Assembly: GCF_048773025.1 (NCBI RefSeq)
Contig: NC_133561.1
Coordinates: 36,050,001-36,114,000, forward strand
Direction of reading: 5' to 3'
Origin: Camelus bactrianus
Lineage: Eukaryota; Chordata; Mammalia; Artiodactyla; Camelidae
Length of the DNA: 64,000 nucleotides
The notes under the pieces were generated by a model. The model was not told the DNA's origin. It saw only the letters and a list, made by a program, of their open reading frames with translations, and searched no databases. The position numbers were made by a program, and so were the translations under genes. Shown here piece by piece: positions 12,241 through 23,705 of this stretch; position 1 is the stretch's first letter, and the number at the start of each line of letters is the position of its first letter.

Positions 12241-14112
12241 TGTAAAACCGAGTTGGAGCTAGTACCTCCCCATATATATGTATGGAGTGGAGTTTGCAAC
12301 TGAAAAGAAACTTTGTTTTCCCAACAAGCTAGGTGAAGTACGGCTTTCACACACAGTCATCTCTCAGAACTGAGCATGTGGAGAGACGTTCGTTCATCTA
12401 GCACCAAGGGAACGGTTTGCAGGAGAAACTTTTACTCTGGTTTCTCAGTCTGTTTCCTAGTGCGGTTTGATTTTCCTGCAGTTTTCACTGTAAAACCGAG
12501 TTGGAGCTAGTACCTCCCCATATATATGTATGGAGTGGAGTTTGCAACTGAAAAGAAACTTTGTGTTCCCTACAAGCTAGGTGAAGGACGGCTACCAAAC
12601 ACACATATCTCTCAGAACTGAGCAAGTGGAGAGACTTTCGTTCATCTTGCACCAAGGGAACGGGTTGCAGGAGAAATTTTACTCTGTTTTCTCAGTCTGT
12701 TTCCTAGTGCCGGTTTGAAGTTCCTGCAGTTTTAACTGTAAAACCGAGTTGGAGCTATTACCTCCCCATATATATGTATGGAGTGGAGTTTGCAACTGAA
12801 AAAAACTTTGTTTTCCCAACAAGCTAGGTGAAGGACGGCTTTCACACACACTTATCTCTCAGAACTGAGCAGGTGAGAGACGTTCGTTCATCTAGCACCA
12901 AGGGAACGGGTTGCAGGAGAATCTTTTACTCTGGTTTCTCAGTCTGTTTCCTAGTGCCAGTTTGAAGTTCCTGCAGTTTTCACTGTAAAACCGAGTTGGA
13001 GCTAGTACCTCCCCATATATATGTATGGAGTGGAGTTTGCAACTGAAAAGAATCTTTGTGTTTCCAACAAGCTAAATTAAGGACGGCTTTCATACACACT
13101 TATCTGTCAGAAGTGAGCATGTGGCCAGACGTTCGTTCATCTAGCACCAAGGGAACGGGTTGCAGGAGAATCTTTTACTCTGTTTTCTCAGTCTGTTTCC
13201 TAGTGCCGGTTTGAAGTTCCTGCAGTTTTCACTGTAAAATCGAGTTGGAGCTAGTACCTCACCATATATATGTATGGAGTGGAGTTTGCAACTGAAAAGA
13301 AACTTTGTGTTCCCAACAAGCTAGGTGAAGGACGGCTTTCACACACACTTATCTCTCAGAACTGAGCAGGTGGAGAGACGTTCGTTCATCTAGCACCAAG
13401 GGAACGGGTTGCAGGAGAAACTTTTACTCTGGTTTCTCTGTCTGTTTCTTAGTGCCGGTTTGAAGTTCCTGCAGTTTTCACTGTAAAACCGACTTGGAGC
13501 TAGTAACTCCCCATATATATGTATGGAGTGGAGTTTGCAACTGAAAAGAAACTTTGTGTTCCCAACAAGCTAGGTGAAGGATGGCTTTCACACACACTTA
13601 TCTCTCAGAACTGAGCATGTGGAGAGACGTTCGTTCATCTAGCACCAAGGGAACGGGTTGCAGGAGAAACTTTTACTCTGGATTCTAAGTCTGTTTCCTA
13701 GTGCCGGTTTGAAGTTCCTGCAGTTTTCAGTGTAAAACAGAATTGGAGCTAGTACCTCCCCATATATATGTATGGAATGGAGTTTGCAACTGAAAAGAAA
13801 CTTTGTTTTCCCAACAAGTTAGGTGAAGGACGACTTCCACACACACTTATCTCTCAGAACTGAGCATGTGGAGAGAAGTTCGTTCATCTAGCAATAAGGG
13901 AACGGGTTGCAGGAGAAACTTTTACTGTGGTTTCTCAGTCTGTTTCCTAGTGCTGGTTTGAAATTCCTGCAGTTTTCAGTGTAAAAGCGAGTTGGAGCTA
14001 GTACCTCCCCATATATATGTATGGAGTGGAGTTTGCAACTGAAAATAATCTTTGTGTTCCCAACAAGCTAGGTGAAGGACGGCTTTAACACACACTTATC
14101 TCTCGGAACTGA
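12241..14112 (+). repeat. Transition block leading into unit A
   Basis: About seven and a half monomers. It contains two GCGGTTTGATTTT markers (12462 and one just outside at 14201, 1739 bp apart). Segment 12590-13340 is partnered with about 17065-17815 at an offset of 4475 bp (18 monomers): TTTTAACTG at 12731 and 17206, and CATACACACTTATCTGTCAG at 13091 and 17566. Segment 13610-14020 is partnered with 10380-10790. No gene seen. Confidence 0.82.
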
Positions 14113-15719
14113 GCATGTGGAGAGACGTTCGTTCATCTAACACCAAGGGAACGGTTTGCAGGAGAAACTTTTACTCTGGTTTCTCAGTCTGTTTCCTAGT
14201 GCGGTTTGATTTTCCTGCAGTTTTCACTGTAAAACCGAGTTGGAGCTAGTAACTACCCATATATATGTATGGAGTGGAGTTTGCAACTGAAAAGAAACTT
14301 TGTGTTCCCTACAAGCTAGGTGAAGGACGGCTACCAAACACACATATCTCTCAGAACTGAGCAAGTGGAGAGACTTTCGTTCATCTAGCACCAAGGGAAC
14401 GGGTTGCAGGAGAATCTTTTACTCTGGTTTCTCAGTCTGTTTCCTAGTGCCAGTTTGAAGTTCCTGCAGTTTTCACTGTAAAACCGAGTTGGAGCTAGTA
14501 CCTCCCCATATATATGTATGGAGTGGAGTTTGCAACTGAAAAGAATCTTTGTGTTTCCAAAAAGCTAATTTAAGGACGGCATTCATACACACTTATCTGT
14601 CAGAAGTGAGCATGTGGCCAGACGTTCGTTCATCTAGCACCAAGGGAACGGGTTGCAGGAGAATCTTTTACTGTTTTCTCAGTCTGTTTCCTAGTGCCGG
14701 TTTGAAGTTCCTGCAGTTTTCACTGTAAAATCGAGTTGGAGCTAGTTCCTCACCATATATATGTATGGAGTGGAGTTTGCAACTGAAAAGAAACTTTGTG
14801 TTCCCAACAAGCTAGGTGAAGAACGGCTTTCACACACACTTATCTCTCAGAACTGAGCATGTGGAGAGACGTTCGTTCATCTAGCACCAAGGGAACGGGT
14901 TGCAGGGGAAACTTTTACTATGGTTTCTCAGTCTGTTTCCTAGTACCGGTTTGAAGTTCCTGCAGTTTTCACTGTAAAACAGAGTTGGAGCTAGTACCTC
15001 CCTGTAATATGTATGGAGTGGAGTTTGCAACTGAAAAAAACTTTGTGTTCCCATCAAGCTAGGTGAAGGACGGTTTTCACACACACTTATCTCTCAGAAC
15101 TGAGCATGTGGAGAGACGTTCGTTCATCTAGCAACAAGGGAACGGGTTGCAGGAGAAACTTTTTCTCTGGATTCTCAGTCTGTTTCCTAGTGCCGGTTTG
15201 AAATTCCTGCAATTTTCACTGTAAAACCGAGTTGGAGCTAGTACCTCCCCATATATATGTATGGAGTGGAGTTTGCAACTGAAAAGAAACTTTGTGTTCC
15301 CAACAAGCTAGGTGAAGGACGGCATTCACACACAGTTATCTCTCACAACTGAGCATGTGGAGAGACGTTCGTTCATCTAGCACCAAGGGAACGGGTTGCA
15401 GGAGAAACTTTTACTCTGGATTCTCAGTCTGTTTCCTAGTGCCGGTTTGAAGATCCTGCAGTTTTCACTGTAAAACCGAGTTGGAGCTAGTACCTCCCCA
15501 TATATATGCATGGAATGGAGTTTGCAACTGAAAAGAAACTTTGTGTTCCCAACAAGCTAGATGAAGGACTTCTTTCACACACACTTATCTCTCAGATCTG
15601 AGCATGTGGAGAGACGTTCGTTCATCTAGCACCAAGGGAATGGGTTGCAGGAGAAACTTTTACTCTGGTTTCTCAGTCTGTTTCCTAGTGCCGGTTTGAA
15701 GTTCCTGCAGTTTTCACTG

Positions 15720-16738
15720 TAAAACCGAGTTGGAGCTAGTACCTCTGCATATATATGTATGGAGTGGAGTTTGCAACTGAAAAGAAACTTTGTGTTCCCA
15801 ACAAGCTAGGTGAAGTTCGGCTTTCACACTCACATATCTCTCAGAACCTAGCATGCGTAGAGACGTTCGTTCATCTAGCACCAATGGAACGGGTTGCAGG
15901 ATAATCTTTAACTCTGGTTTCTCAGTCTGTTTCCTAGTGCCGGTTTGAAGTTCCTGCAGTTTTCACTGTAAAACCGAGTTGGAGCTAGTACCTCCCCATA
16001 TATATATATGGAGTGGAGTTTGCAACTGAAAAGAAACTTTGTGTTCCCAACAAGCTAGGTGAAGAATGGTTTTCACACACATTTATCTCTCAGAACTGAG
16101 CATGTGGAGAGACGTTCGTTCATCTAGCACCAAGGGAAAGGGTTGCAGGAGAAACTTTTACTCTGGTTTCTCAGTCTGTTTCCTAGTGCCGGTATGAAGT
16201 TCCTGCAGTTTTCACTGTAAAACCGAGTTGGAGCTAGTACCTCTGCATATATATGTATGGAGTGGAGTTTGCAACTGAAAAGAAACTTTGTGTTCCCAAC
16301 AAGCTAGGTGAAGTTCGGCTTTCACACTCACATATCTCTCAGAACCTAGCATGCGTAGAGACGTTCGTTCATCTAGCACCAAGGGAACGGGTTGCAGGAT
16401 AATCTTTAACTCTGGTTTCTCAGTCTGTTTCCTAGTGCCGGTTTGAAGTTCCTGCAGTTTTCACTGTAAAATCGAGTTGGAGCTAGTACCTCCCCATATA
16501 TATATATGGAGTGGAGTTTGCAACTGAAAAGAAACTTTGTGTTCCCAACAAGCTAGGTGAAGAATGGTTTTCACACACATTTATCTCTCAGAACTGAGCA
16601 TGTGGAGAGACGTTCGTTCATCTAGCACCAAGGGAAAGGGTTGCAGGAGAAACTTTTACTCTGGTTTCTCAGTCTGTTTCCTAGTGCCGGTATGAAGTTC
16701 CTGCAGTTTTCACTGTAAAACCTAGTTGGAGCTAGTAC
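15720..16738 (+). repeat. Tandem dimer in unit A (498 bp period)
   Basis: CTCTGCATATAT (15743, 16241), class C CACACTCACATATC with GCATGCGTAGAG (near 15831 and 16325), GGATAATCTTTAACTC (15900, 16398) and GAAGAATGGTTTT repeat 498 bp apart. The equivalent single copy is at 11760-12240. The same dimer is present in unit B near 28926-29920, so it predates the A/B duplication. Confidence 0.84.
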
Positions 16739-17230
16739 CTCCCCATATATATGTATGGAGTGGAGTTTGCAAATGAAAAGAAACTTTGTGTTTCCAACAA
16801 GCTAGGTGAAGGACGGCTACCAAACACACATATCTCTCAGAACTGAGCAAGTGGAGAGACTTTCGTTCATCTTGCACCAAGGGAACGGGTTGCAGGAGAA
16901 ACTTTTACTCTGGTTTCTCAGTCTGTTTCCTAGTGCCGGTATGAAGTTCCTGCAGTTTTCACTGTAAAACCGAGTTGGAGCTAGTACCTCCCCATATATA
17001 TGTATGGAGTGGAGTTTGCAACTGAAAAGAAACTTTGTGTTTCCAACAAGCTAGGTGAAGGACGGCTACCAAACACACATACCTCTCAGAACTGAGCAAG
17101 TGGAGAGACTTTCGTTCATCTTGCACCAAGGGAACGGGTTGCAGGAGAAACTTTTACTCTGTTTTCTCAGTCTGTTTCCTAGTGCCGGTTTGAAGTTCCT
17201 GCAGTTTTAACTGTAAAACCGAGTTGGAGC
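16739..17230 (+). repeat. Adjacent pair of class P monomers (248 bp period)
   Basis: Two successive class P monomers (GGCTACCAAACACACATA near 16818 and 17066) share GGTATGAAGTTCC, GTGTTTCCAACAAGC, and GACTTTCGTTCATCTTGCACC. Class P monomers are normally separated by several others, so this looks like a single-monomer duplication. The same pair occurs in unit B at about 29995 and 30245, and again at about 30998 and 31244. Confidence 0.8.
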
Positions 17231-20208
17231 TAGTAACTCCCCATATATATGTATGGAGTGGAGTTTGCAACTGAAAAAAACTTTGTTTTCCCAACAAGCT
17301 AGGTGAAGGACGGCTTTCACACACACTTATCTCTCAGAACTGAGTAGGTGAGAGACGTTCGTTCATCTAGCACCAAGGGAACGGGTTGCAGGAGAATCTT
17401 TTACTCTGGTTTCTCAGTCTGTTTCCTAGTGCCAGTTTGAAGTTCCTGCAGTTTTCACTGTAAAACCGAGTTGGAGCTAGTACCTCCCCATATATATGTA
17501 TGGAGTGGAGTTTGCAACTGAAAAGAATCTTTGTGTTTCCAACAAGATAAATTAAGGACGGCTTTCATACACACTTATCTGTCAGAAGTGAGCATGTGGC
17601 CAGACGTTCGTTCATCTAGCACCAAGGGAACGGGTTGCAGGAGAACCTTTTACTCTCTTTTCTCAGTCTGTTTCCTAGTGCCGGTTTGAAGTTCCTGCAG
17701 TTTTCACTGTAAAATCGAGTTGGAGCTAGTACCTCACCATATATATGTATGGAGTGTAGTTTGCAAATGAAAAGAAACTTTGTGTTCCCAACAAGCTAGG
17801 TGAAGGACGGCTTTCACACACACTTATCTCTCAGAACTGAGCAGGTGGAGAGAAGTTCGTTCATCTAGCACCAAGGGAACGGGATGCAGGAGAAACTTTT
17901 ACTCTGGTTTCTCAGTCTGTTTCCTAGTGCCGGTTTGAAGATCCTGCAGTTTTCACTGTAATACCGAGTTGGAGCTAGTACCTCCCCATATATATGCATG
18001 GAATGGAGTTTGCAACTGAAAAGAAACTTTGTGTTCCCAACAAGCAAGATGAAGGACGTCTTTCACACACACTTATCTCTCAGATCTGAGCATGTGGAGA
18101 GACGTTCGTTCATCTAGCACAAAGGGAACGGGTTGCAGGAGAAACTTTTACTCTGGTTTCTCAGTCTGTTTCCTAGTGCCGGTTTGAAGTTCCTGCAGTT
18201 TTCACTGTAAAACCGAGTTGGAGCTAGTACCTCCCCATATATATGTATGGAGTGGAGTTTGCAACTGAAAAGAAACTTTGTGTTTCCAACAAGCTAGGTG
18301 AAGGACGGCTACCAAACACACATATCTCTCAGAACTGAGCAAGTGGAGAGACTTTCGTTCATCTTGCACCAAGGGAACGGGTTGCAGGAGAAACTTTTAC
18401 TCTGTTTTCTCAGTCTGTTTCCTAGTGCCGGTTTGAAGTTCCTGCAGTTTTAACTGTAAAACCGAGTTGGAGCTATTACCTCCCCATATATATGTATGGA
18501 GTGGAGTTTGCAACTGAAAAAAACTTTGTTTTCCCAACAAGCTAGGTGAAGGACGGCTTTCACACACACTTATCTCTCAGAACTGAGCAGGTGAGAGACG
18601 TTCGTTCATCTAGCACCAAGGGAACGTGTTGCAGGAGAATCTTTTACTCTGGTTTCTCAGTCTGTTTCCTAGTGCCGGTATGAAGTTCCTGCAGTTTTCA
18701 CTGTAATACCGAGTTGGAGCTAGTACCTCCCCATATATATGCATCGAATGGAGTTTGCAACTGAAAAGAAACTTTGTGTTCCCAACAAGCTAGATGAAGG
18801 TCGTCTTTCACACACACTTATCTCTCAGATCTGAGCATGTGGAGAGACGTTCGTTCATCTAGCACCAAGGGAACGGGTTGCAGGAGAAACTTTTACTCTG
18901 GTTTCTCAGTCTGTTTCCTAGTGCCGGTTTGAAGTTCCTGCAGTTTTCACTGTAAAACCGAGTTGGAGCTAGTACCTCTGCATATATATGTATGGAGTGG
19001 AGTTTGCAACTGAAAAGAAACTTTGTGTTCCCAACAAGCTAGGTGAAGTTCGGCTTTCACACTCACATATCTCTTAGAACCTAGCATGCGTAGAGACGTT
19101 CGTTCATCTAGCACCAAGGGAACGGGTTGCAGGATAATCTTTAACTCTGGTTTCTCAGTCTGTTTCCTAGTGCCGGTTTGAAGTTCCTGCAGTTTTCACT
19201 TTAAAACCGAGTTGGAGCTAGTACCTCCCCATATATATGTATGGAGTGGAGTTTGCAACTGAAAAGAAACTTTGTGTTCCCAACAAGCTAGGTGAAGAAT
19301 GGTTTTCACACACATTTATCTCTCAGAACTGAGCATGTGGAGAGACGTTCGTTCATCTAGCACCAAGGGAAAGGGTTGCAGGAGAAACTTTTACTCTGGT
19401 TTCTCAGTCTGTTTCCTAGTGCCGGTATGAAGTTCCTGCAGTTTTCACTGTAAAACCGAGTTCGAGCTAGTACCTCCCCATATATATGTATGGAGTGGAG
19501 TTTGCAACTGAAAAGAAACTTTGTGTTTCCAACAAGCTAGGTGAAGGACGGCTACCAAACACACATATCTCTCAGAACTGAGCAAGTGGAGAGACTTTCG
19601 TTCATCTTGCACCAAGGGAACGGGTTGCAGGAGAAACTTTTACTCTGTTTTCTCAGTCTGTTTCCTAGTGCCGGTTTGAAGTTCCTGCAGTTTTAACTGT
19701 AAAACCGAGTTGGAGCTATTACCTCCCCATATATATGTATGGAGTGGAGTTTCCAACTGAAAAAAACTTTGATTTCCCAACAAGCTAGGTGAAGGACGGC
19801 TTTCACACACACTTATCTCTCAGAACTGAGCAGGTGGAGAGACGTTCGTTCATCTAGCACCAAGGGAACGGGTTGCAGGAGAAACTTTTACTCTGGTATC
19901 TCTGTCTGTTTCTTAGTGCCGGTTTGAAGTTCCTGCAGTTTTCACTGTAAAACCGACTTGGAGATATTAACTCCCCATATATAGGTATGGAGTGGAGTTT
20001 GCAACTGAAAAGAAACTTTGTGTTCCCAACAAGCTAGGTGAAGGATGGCTTTCACACACACTTATCTCTCAGAACTGAGCATGTGGAGAGACGTTCGTTC
20101 ATCTAGCACCAAGGGAACGGGTTGCAGGAGAAACTTTTACTCTGGTTTCTCAGTCTGTTTCCTAGTGCCGGTTTGAAGTTCCTGCAGTTTTCACTGTAAA
20201 ACCGAGTT

Positions 20209-20223
20209 GGAGCTAGTACCTCC
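20209..20223. other. Imperfect 15-bp dyad GGAGCTAGTACCTCC
   Basis: The two arms GGAG and CTCC flank a nearly symmetric centre; only three of the 15 positions (position 5, the centre and position 11) break perfect dyad symmetry. It sits directly beside the AT-core palindrome and recurs in nearly every monomer. One variant class changes the end to CTCTGC (for example near 15743, 16241 and 21473), which weakens the right arm. Short dyads of this size are reported to be common in centromeric satellites that lack CENP-B boxes; any role here is inference. Confidence 0.6.
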
Positions 20224-20239
20224 CCATATATATGTATGG
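20224..20239. other. AT-core near-palindrome CCATATATATGTATGG
   Basis: This 16-bp element equals its own reverse complement at all but one symmetric pair of positions. It is the only strongly AT-rich stretch of the monomer. Variants include CATATATATATATGG (for example near 12020, 16500, 23710, 57783), GCATGG with a following GGAATGG (for example near 5075, 25209, 39390), and CATACATG (near 3332 and 6062). It resembles both a TATA-like and a CArG-like element, but nothing else here supports a promoter. A nucleosome-positioning or cruciform-prone role is possible but untested. Confidence 0.6.
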
Positions 20240-20313
20240 AGTGGAGTTTGCAACTGAAAAGAAACTTTGTGTTCCCAACAAGCTAGGTGAAGGACGGCTT
20301 TCACACACACTTA

Positions 20314-20340
20314 TCTCTCAGAACTGAGCATGTGGAGAGA
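20314..20340. other. Nested dyad: CTCAG-AA-CTGAG inside TCTCTC...GAGAGA
   Basis: CTCAGAACTGAG (20317-20328) is a perfect 5-bp inverted repeat around AA. TCTCTC (20314-20319) and GAGAGA (20335-20340) form a second possible stem with a 15-base loop that overlaps the first arm, so the two foldings are alternatives. The class with AACCTAGCATGCG in place of AACTGAGCATGTG loses the inner dyad but keeps the outer one, and gains a GCATGC palindrome. The class with GAGCAAGTGG keeps both. Confidence 0.6.
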
Positions 20341-20372
20341 CGTTCGTTCATCTAGCACCAAGGGAACGGGTT
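20341..20372. other. Most conserved monomer-junction zone with CGTTC/GAACG inverted repeat
   Basis: The stretch from CGTTCGTTCATCTAG into CAAGGGAACGGGTT is read with few changes across almost the whole array, in contrast to the variable cassette just upstream. CGTTC (20341-20345) and GAACG (20364-20368) are inverted repeats 18 bases apart. The zone carries pieces resembling both ends of the mammalian CENP-B box (TTCGTT and GGAACGGG), but 20 bases separate TTCG from CGGG instead of the 7 the box needs, so I do not call a CENP-B box. It is the best candidate for a sequence-specific binding site in the monomer. Confidence 0.45.
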
Positions 20373-20394
20373 GCAGGAGAAACATATACTCTGT

Positions 20395-23300
20395 TTTCTC
20401 AGTCTGTTTCCTAGTGCCGGTTTGAAGTTCCTGCAGTTTTCACTGTAAAACCGAGTTGGAGCTAGTACCTCCCCATATATATGTATGGAGTGGAGTTTGG
20501 AACTGAAAAGAAACTTTGTGTTCCCAACAAGCTAGGTGAAGGACGGCTTTCACACACACTTATGTCTCAGAACTGAGCATGTGGACAGACGTTCGTTCAT
20601 CTAGCACCAAGGGAACGGGTTGCAGGAGAAACGTTTACTCTGGTTTCGCAGTCTGTTTCCTAGTTCCGGTTTGAAGTTCCTGCAGTTTTCACTGTAAAAC
20701 CGAGTTGGAGCTAGTACCTCCCCATATATATGTAAGGAGTGGAGTTTGCAACTGAAAAGAAACTTTGTGTTCCCAACAAGTTAGGTGAAGGACGGCTACC
20801 AAACACACATATCTCTCAGAACTGAGCAAGTGGAGAGACTTTCGTTCATCTTGCACCAAGGGAACGGGTTGCAGGAGAAACTTTTACTCTGTTTTCTCAG
20901 TCTGTTTCCTAGTGCCGGTTTGAAGTTCCTGCAGTTTTCACTGTAAAACCGAGTTGGAGCTAGTACCTCCCCATATATATGTATGGAGTGGAGTTTGCAA
21001 CTGAAAAAAACTTTGTTTTCCCAACAAGCTAGGTGAAGGACGGCTTTCACACACACTTATCTCTCAGAACTGAGCAGGTGAGAGACGTTCGTTCATCTAG
21101 CACCAAGGGAACGGGTTGCAGGAGAATCTTTTACTCTGGTTTCTCAGTCTGTTTCCTAGTGCCGGTATGAAGTTCCTGCAGTTTTCACTGTAAAACCGAG
21201 TTGGAGCTAGAACCTCCCCATATATATGCATGGAATGGAGTTTGCAACTGAAAAGAAACTTTGTGTTCCCAACAAGCTAGATGAAGGTCGTCTTTCACAC
21301 ACACTTATCTCTCAGATCTGAGCATGTGGAGAGACGTTCGTTCATCTAGCACCAAGGGAACGGGTTGCAGGAGAAACTTTTACTCTGGTTTCTCAGTCTG
21401 TTTCCTAGTGCCGGTTTGAAGTTCCTGCAGTTTTCACTGTAAAACCGAGTTGGAGCTAGTACCTCTGCATATATATGTATGGAGTGGAGTTAGCAACTGA
21501 AAAGAAACTTTGTGTTCCCAACAAGCTAGGTGAAGTTCGGCTTTCACACTCACATATCTCTCAGAACCTAGCATGCGTAGAGACGTTCGTTCATCTAGCA
21601 CCAAGGGAACGGGTTGCAGGATAATCTTTAACTCTGGTTTCTCAGTCTGTTTCCTAGTGCCGGTTTGAAGTTCCTGCAGTTTTCACTGTAAAACCGAGTT
21701 GGAGCTAGTACCTCCCCATATATATGTATGGAGTGGAGTTTGCAACTGAAAAGAAACTTTGTGTTCCCAACAAGCTAGGTGAAGGACGGCTTTCACACAC
21801 ACTTATCTCTCAGAACTGAGCATGTGGAGAGACGTTCGTTCATCTAGCACCAAGGGAACGGGTTGCAGGAGAAACATATACTCTGTTTTCTCAGTCTGTT
21901 TCCTAGTGCCGGTTTGAAGTTCCTGCAGTTTTCACTGTAAAACCGAGTTGGAGCTTGTACCTCCCCATATATATGTATGGAGTGGAGTTTGCAACTGAAA
22001 AGAAACTTTGTGTTCCCAACAAGCTAGGTGAAGGACGGCTACCAAACACACATATGTCTCAGAAATGAGCAAGTGGAGAGACGTTCGTTCATCTAGCACC
22101 AAGGGAACGGGTTGCAGGAGAAACTTTTACTCTGGTTTCTCTGTCTGTTTACTAGTGCCAGTTTGAAGTCCCTGCAGTTTTCACTGTAAAACCGATTTGG
22201 AGCTAGTAACTCCCCATATATATGTATGGAGTGGAGTTTGCAACTTAAAAGAAACTTTGTGTTCCCAACAAGCTAGGTGAAGGAAGGCTTTCACACACAC
22301 TTATCTCTCAGAACTGAGCATGTGGAGAGACGTTCGTTCATCTAGCACCAAGGGAACGGTTTGCAGGAGAAACTTTTACTCTGGTTTCTCAGTCTGTTTC
22401 CTAGTGCCGATTTGAAGTTCCTGCAGTTTTCACTGTAAAACCGAGTTGGAGCTAGTACCTCCCCATATATATGTATGGAGTGGAGTTTGGAACTGAAAAG
22501 AAACTTTGTGTTCCCAACAAGCTAGGTGAAGGACGGCTTTCACACACACTTATGTCTCAGAACTGAGCATGTGGACAGACGTTCGTTCATCTAGCACCAA
22601 GGGAACGGGTTGCAGGAGAAACGTTTACTCTGGTTTCGCAGTCTGTTTCCTAGTTCCGGTTTGAAGTTCCTGCAGTTTTCACTGTAAAACCGAGTTGGAG
22701 CTAGTACCTCCCCATATATATGTAAGGAGTGGAGTTTGCAACTGAAAAGAAACTTTGTGTTCCCAACAAGTTAGGTGAAGGACGGCTACCAAACACACAT
22801 ATCTCTCAGAACTGAGCAAGTGGAGAGACTTTCGTTCATCTTGCACCAAGGGAACGGGTTGCAGGAGAAACTTTTACTCTGTTTTCTCAGTCTGTTTCCT
22901 AGTGCCGGTTTGAAGTTCCTGCAGTTTTCACTGTAAAACCGAGTTGGAGCTATTACCTCCCCATATATATGTATGGAGTGGAGTTTGCAACTGAAAAAAA
23001 CTTTGTTTTCCCAACAAGCTAGGTGAAGGACGGCTTTCACACACACTTATCTCTCAGAACTGAGCAGGTGAGAGACGTTCGTTCATCTAGCACCAAGGGA
23101 ACGGGTTGCAGGAGAATCTTTTACTCTGGTTTCTCAGTCTGTTTCCTAGTGCCGGTATGAAGTTCCTGCAGTTTTCACTGTAAAACCGAGTTGGAGCTAG
23201 AACCTCCCTATATATATGCATGGAATGGAGTTTGCAACTGAAAAGAAACTTTGTGTTCCCAACAAGCTAGATGAAGGTCGTCTTTCACACACACTTATCT

Positions 23301-23705
23301 CTCAGATCTGAGCATGTGGAGAGACGTTCGTTCATCTAGCACCAAGGGAACGGGTTGCAGGAGAAACTTTTACTCTGGTTTCTCAGTCTGTTTCCTAGTG
23401 CCGGTTTGAAGTTCCTGCAGTTTTCACTGTAAAACCGAGTTGGAGCTAGTACCTCTGCATATATATGTATGGAGTGGAGTTTGCAACTGAAAAGAAACTT
23501 TGTGTTCCCAACAAGCTAGGTGAAGTTCGGCTTTCACACTCACATATCTCTCAGAACCTAGCATGCGTAGAGACGTTCGTTCATCTAGCACCAAGGGAAC
23601 GGGTTGCAGGATAATCTTTAACTCTGGTTTCTCAGTCTGTTTCCTAGTGCCGGTTTGAAGTTCCTGCAGTTTTCACTTTAAAACCGAGTTGGAGCTAGTA
23701 CCTCC
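20395..23705 (+). repeat. Tandem 8-monomer repeat (1990 bp) inside unit A
   Basis: Segment 20395-21715 matches 22385-23705 at an offset of 1990 bp. Shared rare variants are GTTTGGAACTG, CTTATGTCTCAG with GTGGACAGACG, AAACGTTTACTC with TTTCGCAG and TAGTTCCGG, GTAAGGAGTGG, GCAGGTGAGAGACG, GAACCTCCC with GCATGGAATGG, and GGATAATCTTTAACTC. Segment 21721-21940 instead matches 20231-20450 (offset 1490 bp, 6 monomers), marking the exchange boundary near 21715-21725. Confidence 0.86.

Larger units (their letters stand above)
20107..20355 (+). repeat. Reference (consensus-like) monomer, 249 bp
   Basis: This copy matches at essentially every position the base seen most often elsewhere, so it serves as the numbering standard (position 1 = C of CACCAAGGGAACGGG). 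It holds a single PstI-type CTGCAG at positions 79-84 approximately, and six CpGs in ACGGG, GCCGG, ACCGAG, GACGG and ACGTTCG. GC is 113 of 249. Positions 190-228 are the most variable segment among monomers and define three monomer classes. Positions 229-249 running into 1-24 of the next copy look the most conserved. Its length, 249, is divisible by 3 (83 codons), which explains why similar short reading frames recur across the array. Confidence 0.93.

Noticed and set aside
20224-20239. TATA box or CArG box promoter in each monomer
   Set aside because: The AT core alone is not evidence of a promoter. No initiator, downstream gene or conserved spacing was found; it is better described as a dyad.
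20341-20360. RNA polymerase III B-box or A-box like pieces (GTTCGTTC, TAGCACCAAGGG)
   Set aside because: GTTCG matches, but the remainder of the B box does not, the A-box match is poor, and the order and spacing do not fit a tRNA-derived promoter.
20342-20372. CENP-B box
   Set aside because: The box needs TTCG, four bases, A, two bases, CGGG. Here TTCG and CGGG are 20 bases apart rather than 7, so the essential contacts cannot be met in the known geometry.
20335-20380. Hammerhead ribozyme on the minus strand (CTAGATGAACGAACGTC)
   Set aside because: The core CUGANGA is interrupted by an extra base, and no stem II or GAAA pairing could be drawn.
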